From assembly GCF_027579695.1 (NCBI RefSeq), contig NC_083577.1:55252283-55316282 (forward strand): DNA of 64,000 nucleotides, in the 5' to 3' direction. The notes under the pieces were generated by a model that was not told where the DNA came from, did no database searches, and worked only from the letters and a program-made list of their open reading frames with translations. A program made the translations under genes and the position numbers. This document shows, piece by piece, positions 57,701 to 63,356 of the stretch (the first letter of the stretch is position 1; each line of letters opens with the position of its first letter). The DNA comes from Neoarius graeffei. Lineage: Eukaryota > Chordata > Actinopteri > Siluriformes > Ariidae.

Positions 57701-58429
57701 TTGCCCAAACAATGCCATGGTTACTAAATTACTGGTAACATGAAATAAATTAATCACAGTTATCAGGCTGAGTAATCCTGTGTTTTTCCTAGCTGTAACT
57801 GTTACTTGGACAGCTGGGGGGGGGGCAATAACAGTAAATAGCAGGGATGCATGTGACTTCTCCAGAGGCAGAAGTTACACAGCTCTAATGCCATGAACAC
57901 TGAAAAAAAAAACAGATTTACAATGGGAAGGCGCTGTTTGGCATTGACTACAGATAGGTTCTTGTTAAAGCTGTCTATTTACAGACTAACAAGCGAAGAA
58001 GAAGAAAAAACTTAAGTTTTATGAAGGCCTTCTTGTTGGTAATATTTTTTAATGGAAGGAACATTTTCGATAATAGTACAAATGTGGGTAAATAATTGTT
58101 GGTTATAAAGAAAGTGGTTAACAAAAGGAATATTTAATTTGATAAAGAATGGAACAATTAAATGTGGCGCCTTTTTTTTTTTTCATTTAATTTTATTCCT
58201 CAAAAACAAACATGGGTAAATCGAATCATGAGCCCAATATTTTGAATCAAATCATGAATTGGGTGAATCATTATATGGCTACTTTTTGTGCTTTTCTGAC
58301 TTGTGCAGGGCGATCAAAGCTTTTCAGGAGGTGCTTTACATTGATCCCAGCTTCTCTAGAGCCAAGGAGATCCATCTGCGGTTGGGGCTGATGTTCAAAG
58401 TCAACACAGACTACGACTTGAGCCTAAAG
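18766..58429 (+). CDS. kdm6a: kdm6a (utx), histone H3K27 demethylase, 5' part: coding exons 1-6
   Basis: Nuclear JmjC dioxygenase that removes H3K27me2/3 within the MLL3/MLL4 (COMPASS-like) complexes. Only the N-terminus and first TPR units are in the window; the JmjC domain lies beyond the right edge. Coding exons: 18766-18947, 19078-19141, 29212-29320, 29491-29540, 54436-54494 and 58309-58429, giving 195 codons and ending in phase 0 at DYDLSLK. All sites are GT/AG. Residues 1-60 hold a poly-Ala tract, an acidic-basic stretch and LTAEERE; from about 83 on come TPR-type helices ([38 protein letters not shown]). Identity to human KDM6A/UTY is very high from exon 3 on. Exon 7 was not found before 64000. 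Teleosts may carry a second paralogue (kdm6al); fundc1 next door favours kdm6a. Confidence 0.95.
19078..19141 (+). CDS. kdm6a: kdm6a coding exon 2
   Basis: 64 bp after CTCTTGCAG. Reads [20 protein letters not shown], then LK, and donor GTAATG. Human has [20 protein letters not shown] at this place. Confidence 0.95.
19142..21599. other. kdm6a intron 2, proximal part
   Basis: Mostly unique sequence with pyrimidine-rich stretches (20286-20335). Short open frames here have no family match and no splice context. Confidence 0.45.
21600..21778 (-). repeat. partial V-SINE in kdm6a intron 2
   Basis: Head and centre only; tail missing beyond the CAATCTGCATGTCTTTGG block. Confidence 0.75.
21779..23661. 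other. kdm6a intron 2, middle part
   Basis: No gene or defined repeat recognised. Confidence 0.4.
23662..25174. mobile_element. Tc1/mariner non-autonomous element (GTTGGGACAG type)
   Basis: Ends CAATCCCAAATCATAAAG and the inverted CTGATTTTGGGTTG, with TA on both sides (23660-23661 and 25175-25176). Internal repeats of AAGTTGGGA at 23680 and 23849. A poly-C run of about 29 bp sits at 24942-24970. Confidence 0.82.
25445..26207 (-). mobile_element. Tc1-like element (CACTTTATTAGG family), 5'-truncated
   Basis: Right end CCTAATAAAGTG, then TTCTGTGAGTG before TA. The interior reads as antisense Tc1 (GTCTGGCACCAACAATCACG). Confidence 0.7.
26431..27016. mobile_element. MITE with subterminal GTAGCTCGA repeats (EnSpm/CACTA-like)
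   Basis: Ends CAGTGCATTTACATACACAT and ATGTGCATGTAAACACACTG are imperfect inverted repeats, flanked by ACT on both sides (3-bp duplication). At least nine copies of GTAGCTCG[AG] or its reverse complement (TCGAGCTA at 26455, 26471, 26531; GTAGCTCG at 26811, 26823, 26850, 26886; CGAGCTA near 26926 and 26967) cluster near the ends. Confidence 0.65.
27017..28199. other. kdm6a intron 2 spacer
   Basis: A Tc1/mariner arm fragment (ATAAATTGGGATGTTGTG) at about 27580-27660 and a poly-C run at 27700-27717. Otherwise unassigned. Confidence 0.45.
28200..28930. mobile_element. 731-bp foldback MITE with TTAA duplication
   Basis: Almost perfect palindrome. Arms of about 355 bp start AGGAACAGTCCACCGTA and end with its inverse; centre near 28565. 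TTAA precedes (28196-28199) and follows (28931-28934). TTAA sites point to piggyBac or Kolobok. Near-identity of the arms implies youth or gene conversion. Confidence 0.88.
28935..29211. other. kdm6a intron 2, end
   Basis: Unique sequence leading to a pyrimidine-rich acceptor tract for exon 3. Confidence 0.5.
29212..29320 (+). CDS. kdm6a: kdm6a coding exon 3
   Basis: 109 bp, acceptor TTTTTCCAG, donor GTGAGT. Reads [20 protein letters not shown], then [16 protein letters not shown], the first TPR-type helix pair. Confidence 0.97.
29491..29540 (+). CDS. kdm6a: kdm6a coding exon 4
   Basis: 50 bp, acceptor TCTTAAAG, donor GTGAGA. Encodes [17 protein letters not shown], identical to the human segment. 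Confidence 0.97.
29541..30513. other. kdm6a intron 4, first kilobase
   Basis: No exon. From about 30195 (GGCCTGACTGATAAGG) the sequence looks like a decayed repeat that is interrupted by the Tc1 element at 30514. Confidence 0.4.
30514..31920 (-). mobile_element. Tc1-like element (GTGCATCTCAAA ends)
   Basis: Terminal repeats CTAGTGCATCTCAAA and TTGAGATGCAGTAGTG, TA at both edges. Nearly full length with one transposase gene on the minus strand. Confidence 0.88.
30747..31673 (-). pseudogene. Tc1 transposase, frameshifted
   Basis: Starts [20 protein letters not shown] (helix-turn-helix region). Later pieces are [10 protein letters not shown] (first Asp), [16 protein letters not shown] (second Asp) and [12 protein letters not shown] (Glu), ending GNGAPTNY. 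All three acidic residues survive, but at least two frameshifts separate them and part of the N-terminal region is deleted. Non-functional. Confidence 0.9.
31921..33168. other. kdm6a intron 4 spacer
   Basis: T-rich runs (32226-32243) and decayed repeat (GCTCATATTGGCTGATATC near 32294). No gene recognised. Confidence 0.4.
33169..33698 (+). repeat. possible solo LTR
   Basis: Begins TGTTTGACGG and ends CGCCCTTACA, with AATAAA at 33656 about 40 bp before the end, as in many fish Gypsy LTRs. No convincing target duplication, so tentative. Confidence 0.3.
33881..35299 (+). repeat. V-SINE split by a TIR element
   Basis: Head and centre at 33881-34018; remainder at 35037-35299 with the tail AATAAAGTTCTTCTTC. 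The two parts join after removing 34024-35031 and one copy of TCTAG. Confidence 0.85.
34024..35031. mobile_element. TIR element with 5-bp target duplication
   Basis: Ends CAGGCCTTTCAATTACAT and the inverted ATGTAATTGAAAGGCCTG (one base differs), flanked by TCTAG (34019-34023 and 35032-35036). No coding capacity seen. Superfamily unknown to me; a 5-bp duplication fits some hAT subgroups. Confidence 0.82.
35300..36235. other. kdm6a intron 4 spacer
   Basis: No gene or well-defined repeat seen. Confidence 0.4.
36236..36610 (+). repeat. V-SINE variant with a third tail type
   Basis: Typical head and centre, then GTGTCAGGAGGGGCATCTGG and a short A-rich end; the tail differs from both other types. 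Confidence 0.75.
37098..37427 (+). CDS. transposon-encoded YqaJ-type protein, first exon only (open)
   Basis: 110 codons from ATG to a strong donor (GGATGG, then GTAAGT), no stop inside. Key motifs: [40 protein letters not shown] and [10 protein letters not shown]. From memory, these open fish multicopy proteins that continue with a SWIM zinc finger and a YqaJ exonuclease domain; none of that downstream part is in this element. Three relatives occur in this window. Probably not a functional gene. Confidence 0.6.
37440..37960 (-). mobile_element. LINE 5' fragment inside the ISL2EU-like element
   Basis: On the minus strand reads [32 protein letters not shown], then Arg repeats, [17 protein letters not shown] after a shift, and finally [15 protein letters not shown]. 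This is the start region of a fish non-LTR retrotransposon protein. LINE copies normally keep the 3' end, so a 5' piece on its own is unusual. Confidence 0.65.
38171..39130. mobile_element. hAT MITE (TAGGGATG ends, 8-bp duplication)
   Basis: Ends TAGGGATG and CATCCCTA; ATCGTAAT at 38163-38170 and 39131-39138. Subterminal TCGGTTAAC motifs at both ends. Contains a second palindrome (38259-38692). Confidence 0.9.
38259..38692. repeat. nested long palindrome
   Basis: Inverted arms of about 200 bp (CTTTTTCACGGCTGAATCG on the left, matching inverse on the right) around a centre near 38476 (TTTTCGCGGAAGC). Likely a separate foldback element inserted into the hAT MITE. Confidence 0.8.
39593..39880 (+). 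pseudogene. YqaJ-type first exon, one frameshift
   Basis: [31 protein letters not shown], then a shift near 39715, and [39 protein letters not shown]. Aligns with 37098-37427 over its length. Confidence 0.7.
40415..40625 (-). pseudogene. THAP zinc-finger first exon of a transposase
   Basis: [32 protein letters not shown], then an A/T-rich insertion and RRRL, a stop, [17 protein letters not shown] and RVCSTHF, ending at donor GTAAGA. Holds the C2CH pattern of THAP domains (CVVGC and CSTH). Confidence 0.75.
40704..41385. other. kdm6a intron 4 spacer
   Basis: No gene or clear repeat seen; A- and T-runs at 40961-40972 and 41108-41120. Confidence 0.4.
41386..41750 (+). repeat. V-SINE with 11-bp target duplication
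   Basis: TAATGCGGATC at 41375-41385 and 41751-41761. Full length and little diverged; tail GATAATGAGATGAGA. Confidence 0.93.
41915..42199 (+). pseudogene. THAP-type first exon with tandem amplification
   Basis: [32 protein letters not shown], then units coding [11 protein letters not shown] and GFFRKR repeated at DNA level (42000-42130, about three diverged units), and after a shift [20 protein letters not shown]. Donor GTAAAC after GATTGGAG. Start and Cys spacing fit a THAP domain. Confidence 0.6.
42463..42693 (-). pseudogene. P2X7-like acidic first exon of a transposon protein
   Basis: [20 protein letters not shown], then [10 protein letters not shown] and an acidic Ser/Asp stretch. Resembles multicopy fish proteins named P2X purinoceptor 7-like, which often start with SESDFE and PYMYEP. 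Opposite orientation to the THAP exon in the same element. Confidence 0.5.
42801..43632. other. kdm6a intron 4 spacer
   Basis: Unassigned AT-rich sequence, no exon. Confidence 0.4.
43633..43764. repeat. (GT)n followed by (AC)n microsatellite
   Basis: GT run at 43634-43664, TATATATTATC, AC run to 43714, ATATATATAC, then a second AC run to 43764. The GT and AC arms can pair with each other. Confidence 0.95.
43765..44746. mobile_element. hAT MITE (TAGGGTTGTAACGATA ends) in the microsatellite
   Basis: Ends TAGGGTTGTAACGATA and TATCATTACAGCCCTA; flanks ACACACAC and ATACACAC form an 8-bp duplication with one change. Subterminal repeats ATCGCGATACG and CGCGATTCGAATCG. A decayed copy of the same right end is at 58205-58282. 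Confidence 0.85.
44747..44815. repeat. (AC)n/(TA)n microsatellite
   Basis: AC run to 44760 then a TA run of about 27 units to 44814; the right part of the repeat split by the hAT MITE. Confidence 0.95.
45032..46478. mobile_element. TIR element (AGGCCAAACAAAAT ends)
   Basis: AGGCCAAACAAAATGTGTTT on the left and an imperfect inverse (ATTATTTTGTTTGGCCT) on the right. Hosts the Harbinger-like MITE at 45248. Superfamily not certain; ends resemble PIF/Harbinger types. Confidence 0.6.
45248..45728 (+). mobile_element. PIF/Harbinger-like MITE, copy 1, with MADF-like start
   Basis: Ends AGGCCAATTTATGCTGACAA and an inverted AGGCCT; 3-bp duplication TAC (45245-45247 and 45729-45731). At 45458 a short frame [27 protein letters not shown] stops; this is the beginning of a MADF/Myb-like protein typical of Harbinger elements. 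Confidence 0.75.
46479..46916. other. kdm6a intron 4 spacer
   Basis: AT-rich, nothing recognised. Confidence 0.4.
46917..47250. mobile_element. foldback MITE with TTAA duplication
   Basis: AGGAAAAGAAAACTTAATTC and an inverted right arm ending AAGTTTTCTACTCCT; TTAA at 46913-46916 and 47251-47254. Arms are diverged, so older than the palindrome at 28200. Cargo is non-coding. Confidence 0.75.
47255..48007 (-). other. transposon-like segment with an exon-like frame and GTATCGG repeats
   Basis: On the minus strand [16 protein letters not shown], a stop, then [20 protein letters not shown] and [15 protein letters not shown] suggest an old coding exon (47275-47490) that I cannot identify. At 47835-47920 CGTATCGG recurs at least three times with an inverted copy, like subterminal repeats of a DNA transposon. 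A (CA)n run is at 47945-47976. Confidence 0.4.
48351..48583 (+). pseudogene. THAP-like first exon, damaged
   Basis: [27 protein letters not shown] and later [11 protein letters not shown]. The second zinc-binding Cys is lost (YGVS where relatives have GC), and no C-x2-H pair follows. Confidence 0.55.
49065..49159 (-). pseudogene. SAP-like first exon of a YqaJ-type transposon protein
   Basis: [18 protein letters not shown], then [13 protein letters not shown] at donor GTAAGA. The pattern DLKxWxxxRG with GKxxxKSxLVxR is that of a SAP DNA-binding motif, a common start of the SWIM/YqaJ protein family (from memory). Confidence 0.55.
49825..50362 (+). mobile_element. PIF/Harbinger-like MITE, copy 2
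   Basis: Same ends and layout as the copy at 45248 (AGGCCAATTTATGCTGACAA), including the [12 protein letters not shown] start at 50077. Flanks TGA and TAA are consistent with a mutated 3-bp duplication. Some internal tandem duplication (50150-50180) makes it longer. Confidence 0.75.
51120..52351. other. kdm6a intron 4 spacer
   Basis: Poly-A rich stretches (51247-51262) and unassigned sequence; may include the far side of the THAP element ending at 53416. Confidence 0.35.
52352..52712 (+). repeat. V-SINE variant with GACGAAGAAGAGG tail
   Basis: Head GGGGCGGCACGGTGGTGTAG; second tail type (GGTGGGTTAAATGCACAGGA). Diverged in the centre. Confidence 0.75.
52840..53139 (-). CDS. THAP-domain protein, first exon (open, transposon-derived)
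   Basis: 100 codons from ATG to donor GTAAGT without a stop. [50 protein letters not shown] and [20 protein letters not shown]-x4-C and C-x2-H fit a THAP-type zinc finger. Antisense to kdm6a in intron 4. Downstream exons not seen, so probably a relic. Confidence 0.6.
52840..53416 (-). mobile_element. end of a THAP-encoding DNA transposon (Kolobok-like)
   Basis: The terminal AAGGTCCCATGGCATGAA on the minus strand is followed on the plus strand by TTAA (53417-53420). The first exon lies about 280 bp inside. The other end was not found. TTAA plus a THAP protein suggests Kolobok; this is inference. Confidence 0.55.
53421..54435. other. kdm6a intron 4, end
   Basis: Unassigned; contains a TTGAACCCTTTAAAATTTTG-like Tc1-type end near 53500. 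A pyrimidine-rich tract precedes exon 5. Confidence 0.4.
54436..54494 (+). CDS. kdm6a: kdm6a coding exon 5
   Basis: 59 bp, acceptor CCTTTTCAG, donor GTGAGT. Encodes [19 protein letters not shown] and part of a Trp codon. Confidence 0.97.
54675..54713. repeat. (AC)n microsatellite in kdm6a intron 5
   Basis: About 19 AC units. Confidence 0.95.
54739..55507 (+). pseudogene. YqaJ-type first exon, split by a V-SINE, in kdm6a intron 5
   Basis: [76 protein letters not shown], then the SINE, then [14 protein letters not shown] and, after a shift, [11 protein letters not shown] to donor GTAAGC. Same fold of motifs as 37098 (DPYxLP, YLV, KAYxS). Element ends not resolved. Confidence 0.7.
55009..55374 (+). 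repeat. V-SINE with 11-bp target duplication
   Basis: ACTTCTAAATA at 54998-55008 and 55375-55385. Interrupts the transposon exon; well conserved. Confidence 0.93.
55511..58200. other. kdm6a intron 5, remainder
   Basis: No exon or well-defined repeat recognised apart from T- and A-rich runs (56791-56804, 58172-58183). Confidence 0.4.
58201..58282. mobile_element. decayed hAT MITE end next to exon 6
   Basis: AAATCGAATCATGAGCCCAA, then GAATCAAATCATGAATTGGG and TGAATCATTATA match the right end of the hAT MITE at 43765. It stops about 25 bp before the exon 6 acceptor. Confidence 0.65.
58309..58429 (+). CDS. kdm6a: kdm6a coding exon 6
   Basis: 121 bp, acceptor TTGTGCAG, donor GTTTGT. Encodes [19 protein letters not shown], then [16 protein letters not shown] and DLSLK. 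A decayed hAT MITE end lies about 25 bp upstream of the acceptor. Confidence 0.97.
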
Positions 58430-58629
58430 GTTTGTCCACTTTCCACTGACTGTTCCTTACAATTCTATGCGGAGTCAGATATGTATTCAGTGCAAAAGGA
58501 TTATGGTTAGTTTTAAATTTCAGTTCCTTGTTTGAGTATATGCTGGTAGTATTCAATGCAATTATTAAAAAATTGTTTGCTTGACCGATATTGCAAGTTG
58601 AAATTCCTATTTAAATTAAGAGCACACAT

Positions 58630-59147
58630 GCCCCTTTTCCACCAAAGCAGTTCTAGGGCTGGTTCAGGGCCAGTGCTTAGTTTGGAACCGGGTTTTCTGT
58701 TTCCACTGACAAAGAACTGGCTCTGGGGCCAGAAAAACCGGTTCCAGGCTAGCACCAACTCTCTGCTCGGCCAGAGGAAAGAACCGCTTACGTCAGCGGG
58801 GGGGGCGGAGTTGTTAAGACGGACAACAATAGCCAGACCGTGAAAGGTCACCATTTTTAAGTGACGAGAAGCAGCAGCTGTACAAACGCAAAGTCATCCG
58901 TTGTTGTTGTTGTTGCTGCTGCTGCTTCTTCTCCGTGTTGTTGTTGCTTCGATGTTCACGCCAAGGTTTATGCAAACGCAGCGATGTAACTGGCGTATAC
59001 AGCGACATAATGATGTGGCTCCCCTTAGCACCCCGAGCTATGGAAAAGCAAACTGGTTCTCAGCTGGCTCGCAAGTTGAACGAGTTGTGAACCAGCACCA
59101 GCACTGGCCCCGAACCAGCCCTGGAACTGATTTGGTGGAAAAGGGGC
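58630..59147. mobile_element. hAT-like MITE (GCCCCTTTTCCACC ends)
   Basis: GCCCCTTTTCCACCAAAGCA and the inverted TTTGGTGGAAAAGGGGC. ACACAT occurs next to both ends. Interior rich in GGTTC/GAACC; (GTT)n/(GCT)n at 58900-58926. Confidence 0.7.
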
Positions 59148-59498
59148 AACACATGCACATACAGCTCTGGGGAAAAATTGAGACTGCTTTTAAATTTTTT
59201 TTTTTTTTTCCTTAAATCAGCATCTCTGTATGGCAGCCATTTCATTCCAGTATCTGTGCTGGAATTCCAACAAACACACCTTTTACTTAATGAGATGGTG
59301 ATTAAGTGATCACCTGAACCGAATCTTAACGAGGAAAAGTATAAAAACCACTGCTGTGGTTTTTGTATCCTTTATTTAAATTGAATAAATTTATCCTAAA
59401 TTTAATCACTATCCTTTCGCAGTAGGACCAATTTGGATGGCAAAAACAGTGCTAGTAGTACCTTAAATTTAATTGGAATACAAAAATATCTATTAATC

Positions 59499-60818
59499 AT
59501 GCCAAAAGAGTTAAAAAGAAAAGTTTTGAGTGAGAAGAAGGGCTCAGTTCTGGCTTTACTGGTAGAGGGATACAGTGAGCATCAGGTTGCTTCCATCCTA
59601 AAAATTTCAGAGACAGTAGTTCATAAGAACAAGGCCAAGCAGCAGGCAACAAACTTTGTTGTCCCCAAAGTCTGGCTGGCAAAGAACAAAAATGACTCTG
59701 TACTGACCAGAATGATCAACTCCTTCGATTGTTACTCAACAACTGTAGGATGACGTCAAGTGTCCCACAAAAATAATGGCGAATGGCCACTGGGGTTAAG
59801 TGCATGGCAAGGACGGTTTGAAACGGGCTCCTCCGGGTGGATTGAAGTTATGCAAAGTTAGAGGGGGGGGAAAGCCCTTCATCAATAACAAGCAAAGAAG
59901 TGCCAGGCTGAGGTTTGCGAAAGACCATAAGGATTGGACTGTAGAAGGCTGGAGTAAGTTCATCATCTCTGAGTCCAATTTTCAGCTTTTCCCATCACCT
60001 GCTCGTCTAATGGTTAGGTGGAGACCTGAAGAGACCTACAAGCCGCAGTGTCTCGCACCCATTGTGAAATTTGGTGGAGGGTCAGTGATGATCTGGGGAT
60101 GCTTCAGCAAGGCTGGAATGGGACAGATAATGTTTGTGAAGGGCACATGAATCAAGCCATGTACAAGGTTCTCCTGGAAGAAAACTTGCTTCCTTCTTTT
60201 AGAAGAAGAAGCCTTTGTCACATGCACTCAGGCACAGTGAAATTCCTCTTCTGCATTTAACCCATCTGAAGCAGTGAACGCGTGCATACACACGTGAGCA
60301 ATGAGCACACACATCCATAGCTGTAGTATAGCTGCCCACTGCTCTGGGTGTGCATGCGTGCTCATTGCTCGTGTGTGCATGCGCGTGTTCGCTGCTTCAG
60401 ATGGGTTAAATGCAGATGAGAAATTTCTCGTGTGTGTGAGAGAGAGAGAGAGAGAGGGGCTGCTGCTTTTTCTAAAAAAGGAAGCAAGTCTTCTTCCAGA
60501 AAAGCCTTGTTACATGGCTTGATTCATGTGTCCTTCTGCTCTGACAATGTTCCTCAACTCTGAGGATTGGGTTTTCCAGCAGGATGATGCTCCATGCCAC
60601 ATAGCCAGGTCAGTCAAGGTGTGGAGGACCACAAGATTGTGACCCTGTCATGGCCAGACCTGAACCCTGCTGAAAACCTCTGGAATGTGATCAAGAGGAA
60701 GATGGATGTTCACAAGCCATCAGACAAAGCTGAGCTGATTGAATTTTTGTGCCAGGAGTGGCATAAAGTCACCCAAGAGCAACGTGAAAGACTGGTGGAG
60801 AGCATGCCAAGATGCTGA
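59499..60818 (+). pseudogene. Tc1 transposase remnant
   Basis: MPKELKRKVLSEKKGSVLAL start, LRFAKDHKDWTVEGWSKFI, VKFGGGSVMIWGCFSKAG, then after the inserted palindrome FQQDDAPCHIARSV-like codons, DLNPAENLWNVIKRKMD and LVESMPRC. The first catalytic Asp appears changed (ISESNFQL where relatives have SDESNFQL). Several stops and shifts. Confidence 0.85.
60146..60531. repeat. 385-bp inverted duplication inside a Tc1 transposase
   Basis: 60146-60198 (CATGAATCAAGCCATGTACA and on) recurs reversed at 60478-60531. Between them two SINE-tail fragments (ACCCATCTGAAGCAG and CTGCTTCAGATGGGT) face each other. The Tc1 sequence resumes at TCCTTCTGCTCTGAC. Confidence 0.85.
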
Positions 60819-60849
60819 AGTTCAAACTGAGTATCTGAATGGGGAAGAA

Positions 60850-61891
60850 AGGAGAATTTAAGTGCCTTTTGAATGTGGCATGGTGGTTGGTACCAGATGG
60901 GTTGGTCGGAGTATTTCAGAAACTGATTTACTGGGATTTTCACACACAGCCATTTCTAAGGCTTATGGAGAGTGGTCTGAAAAAGAGAAAATATCCAGTG
61001 AGCAGCACTTCTCTGGGCGAAAATGCCTTGTTGATGCCAGAGGTCAGAGAAGAATAGCCAAACTGGTTTAAGATGATAAAAAGGCAACAGTAACTCAACT
61101 AACCACTGTTACAACCAGTGTATGCAGAAGACCATCTCTGAGCGCACAACATGTCAAACCTTGAAGCAGATGGGTTCCAGCAGCAGAAGACCACACCGGG
61201 TGCCACTCTTGTCATCTAAGAACAGGAAACTGAGGCTACAATTTGCCAAAATTGAACAATAGGAGATTAGAAAAATGTTGCCTGGTCTGATGAGTCTTGC
61301 TTTCTGCTGCAACATTCGGATGTTAGAGTCAGAATTTGGTGTAAACATGAGAGCCTGGATCCATCCCACCTTATATCAACAGCTCTGGCTGCTGGTTGTC
61401 ATGTAATGGTGTTGGGGATATCTTGGCACACTTTGGGGCTGCTTGGTACCAGTTGAGCATCATTTAAACGCTACATGAGTGGTGTTGCTGACCATCAGAA
61501 GAGGGATGTCCATCCCTTTCTGACCACAGTGTACCCATCTTCTGATGGCTACTTCCAGCAGGATAATGTGCCATGTCACAAAGCTCAAATCATTTCAAAC
61601 TAGTTTCTTGAAATGACAGTGTCTTCACTGGACTCCAGTGACCTCCACAGTCATTAGATCCCGGTGCAACAGAGCGCCTTTGGGATGTGGTGCAACAGGA
61701 GTCACATGTATGTGCAGCCGAGAAATCTGCAGCAACTGCATGATGGTACTATGGTCAGCATGGACCAAAATCTGAGGAATGTTTGCAGCACCTTTTTGAA
61801 TCTGTGCTACAAGTATTAAGGCATTTCTGAAGGCAAAAGTGGGTTCAACCCAGTATTAGCAAGGTGTACCGAGTAAAGTGGCGTGCGTGTG
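60850..61891 (+). mobile_element. Tc1-like element (CACTTTATTAGG family), 5'-truncated
   Basis: Transposase pieces ECGMVVGTRWVGRSISE and SHTAISKAYGEWSEKEK, then many stops. Right end GTGTACCGAGTAAAGTGG, then CGTGCGTGTG, and TA, which is also the start site of the next element. Confidence 0.75.
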
Positions 61892-61893
61892 TA

Positions 61894-62945
61894 TTAGTGC
61901 ATCTCAAAATATTGGAATATTGTGAAAGGTTTTTTTGTAATTTAATTCAAAAAGGTAAACGGTTTCATATATTCTATATTCTTTTCATGTAAACTGAAAT
62001 ATTTCAAGCCTTTTTGTGTTTTTAATTTTGATTATGGCTTATAGATCATGAAAATCAGAAGTCCAGTATCTCAAGGTATGAGAACATTTCATTTCAAGTT
62101 TGAGTAAAACTGCATACAGTGTACTTGGTCTACTTTAGTGCACACAACCACAATCATGAGGAACACTGCTGACTTGATCGTCTTCTGGGTAAGTGTCATT
62201 GACACCCTCCACAAAGAGGGTAAGCCACTGCTGAAAAGGCTGGTTGGAAAAGGTGCACGAGCAACAGGGATGACTCCAGCCTTGAGAGGATGGTCAAGAA
62301 AATTCAATTCAAGAACTTGGGAGAGCTTCACAAGGAGTGGACTGAGGCTGTCCAGTTCTTTCTCTCCTTGGCCTAGGTAAGACGTCTCTGGTTCAGGAGT
62401 GGCTTGATATTAGGAATGCGACAGTTGTAGCCCCTTTCCTGAAGACGTCTGTGCATGGTGGCTCTTGATGTACTGATACCAGCCTCAGTCCACTTTGTGT
62501 GAAGCTCTCCCAAGTTCTTGAATTGACTTTTCTTGACGGTCCTTTCAAAGCTGCGGTCATCCTTGTTGCTTGTGCACCTTTTCTAGCCAGCCTTTTCAGC
62601 AATGACCTCCTCTGGCTTACTCTCCTTGTGGAGGGTGCCGATAATCGTCTTCTGGACGACTATCAAGTCAGCAGTCTTCCCCATGATTGTGGTTGTGTGT
62701 ACTGAACTAGACCGAGAGATACATAGTATATATTTTTTTTTTATACTGTTTTACGCAAACTTGAAATGAAATGCTCCAATATTTTGAGATACTGGGTTTG
62801 ATTTTCATGCTCTATAAGCCATCATCAAAATTGAAATGTAAGACTTGAAATATTTCACTTTACATATATAGAATATATGAAAATTTACCTTTTTTGAATT
62901 AAATTGCAAAAAAAGAACATTTTCATGATATTCCAATATTTGAGG
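61894..62945. mobile_element. palindromic Tc1 derivative: two transposase N-termini head to head
   Basis: Outer ends TTAGTGCATCTCAAAATATT and the inverted AATATTTGAGGGA. 62156-62380 (plus) and 62393-62690 (minus) both carry damaged copies of the same Tc1 N-terminal region (RNTADLI and, on the minus strand, GKTADLIVVQK). Centre near 62385. Same family as 30514-31920. Confidence 0.8.
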
Positions 62946-62946
62946 G

Positions 62947-62948
<2 letters not shown>

Positions 62949-62980
<32 letters not shown>
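62949..62980. repeat. (GT)n microsatellite
   Basis: About 15 GT units directly after the Tc1 derivative. Confidence 0.95.
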
Positions 62981-62981
<1 letters not shown>

Positions 62982-63323
62982 GCCCTCTGCTGCAGTCCAC
63001 TGAGGTTCAGAAGTGGGGTCCTTTTAAGCATCTCTCAATCCTTTTTACTGCAGTGGTTTGCATGCTGAGTTGCCATCTGGGTCATGTTGCCTAATAAGGG
63101 AGGAGAGGAGCCTCTGTGCTGAGGATTTGATGTGCAATATTGACTTTGTGCATTTGTCCCTTCCTGTTTCCCTACTGCCCAGCATCTGTTTGTTCTCACT
63201 GAGCGCAAAAACTCTACATTTTATAAGTGGGTTTTCCCCCACCCCGGTTAGCATGGTGATGCAGTTTATTATTGTGTGTTTGGGTGTTATGTATTTGAGT
63301 TGGAGCTTTTATATCTGCAGTCA

Positions 63324-63356
<33 letters not shown>

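Larger units (their letters stand above)
59162..60840 (+). mobile_element. Tc1-like element (CAGCTCTGG end) with internal inverted duplication
   Basis: Left end CAGCTCTGGGGAAAAATTGA after TA. The right end is lost; another Tc1 copy follows directly. The transposase is split at 60146-60531 by a palindromic segment. Confidence 0.75.
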
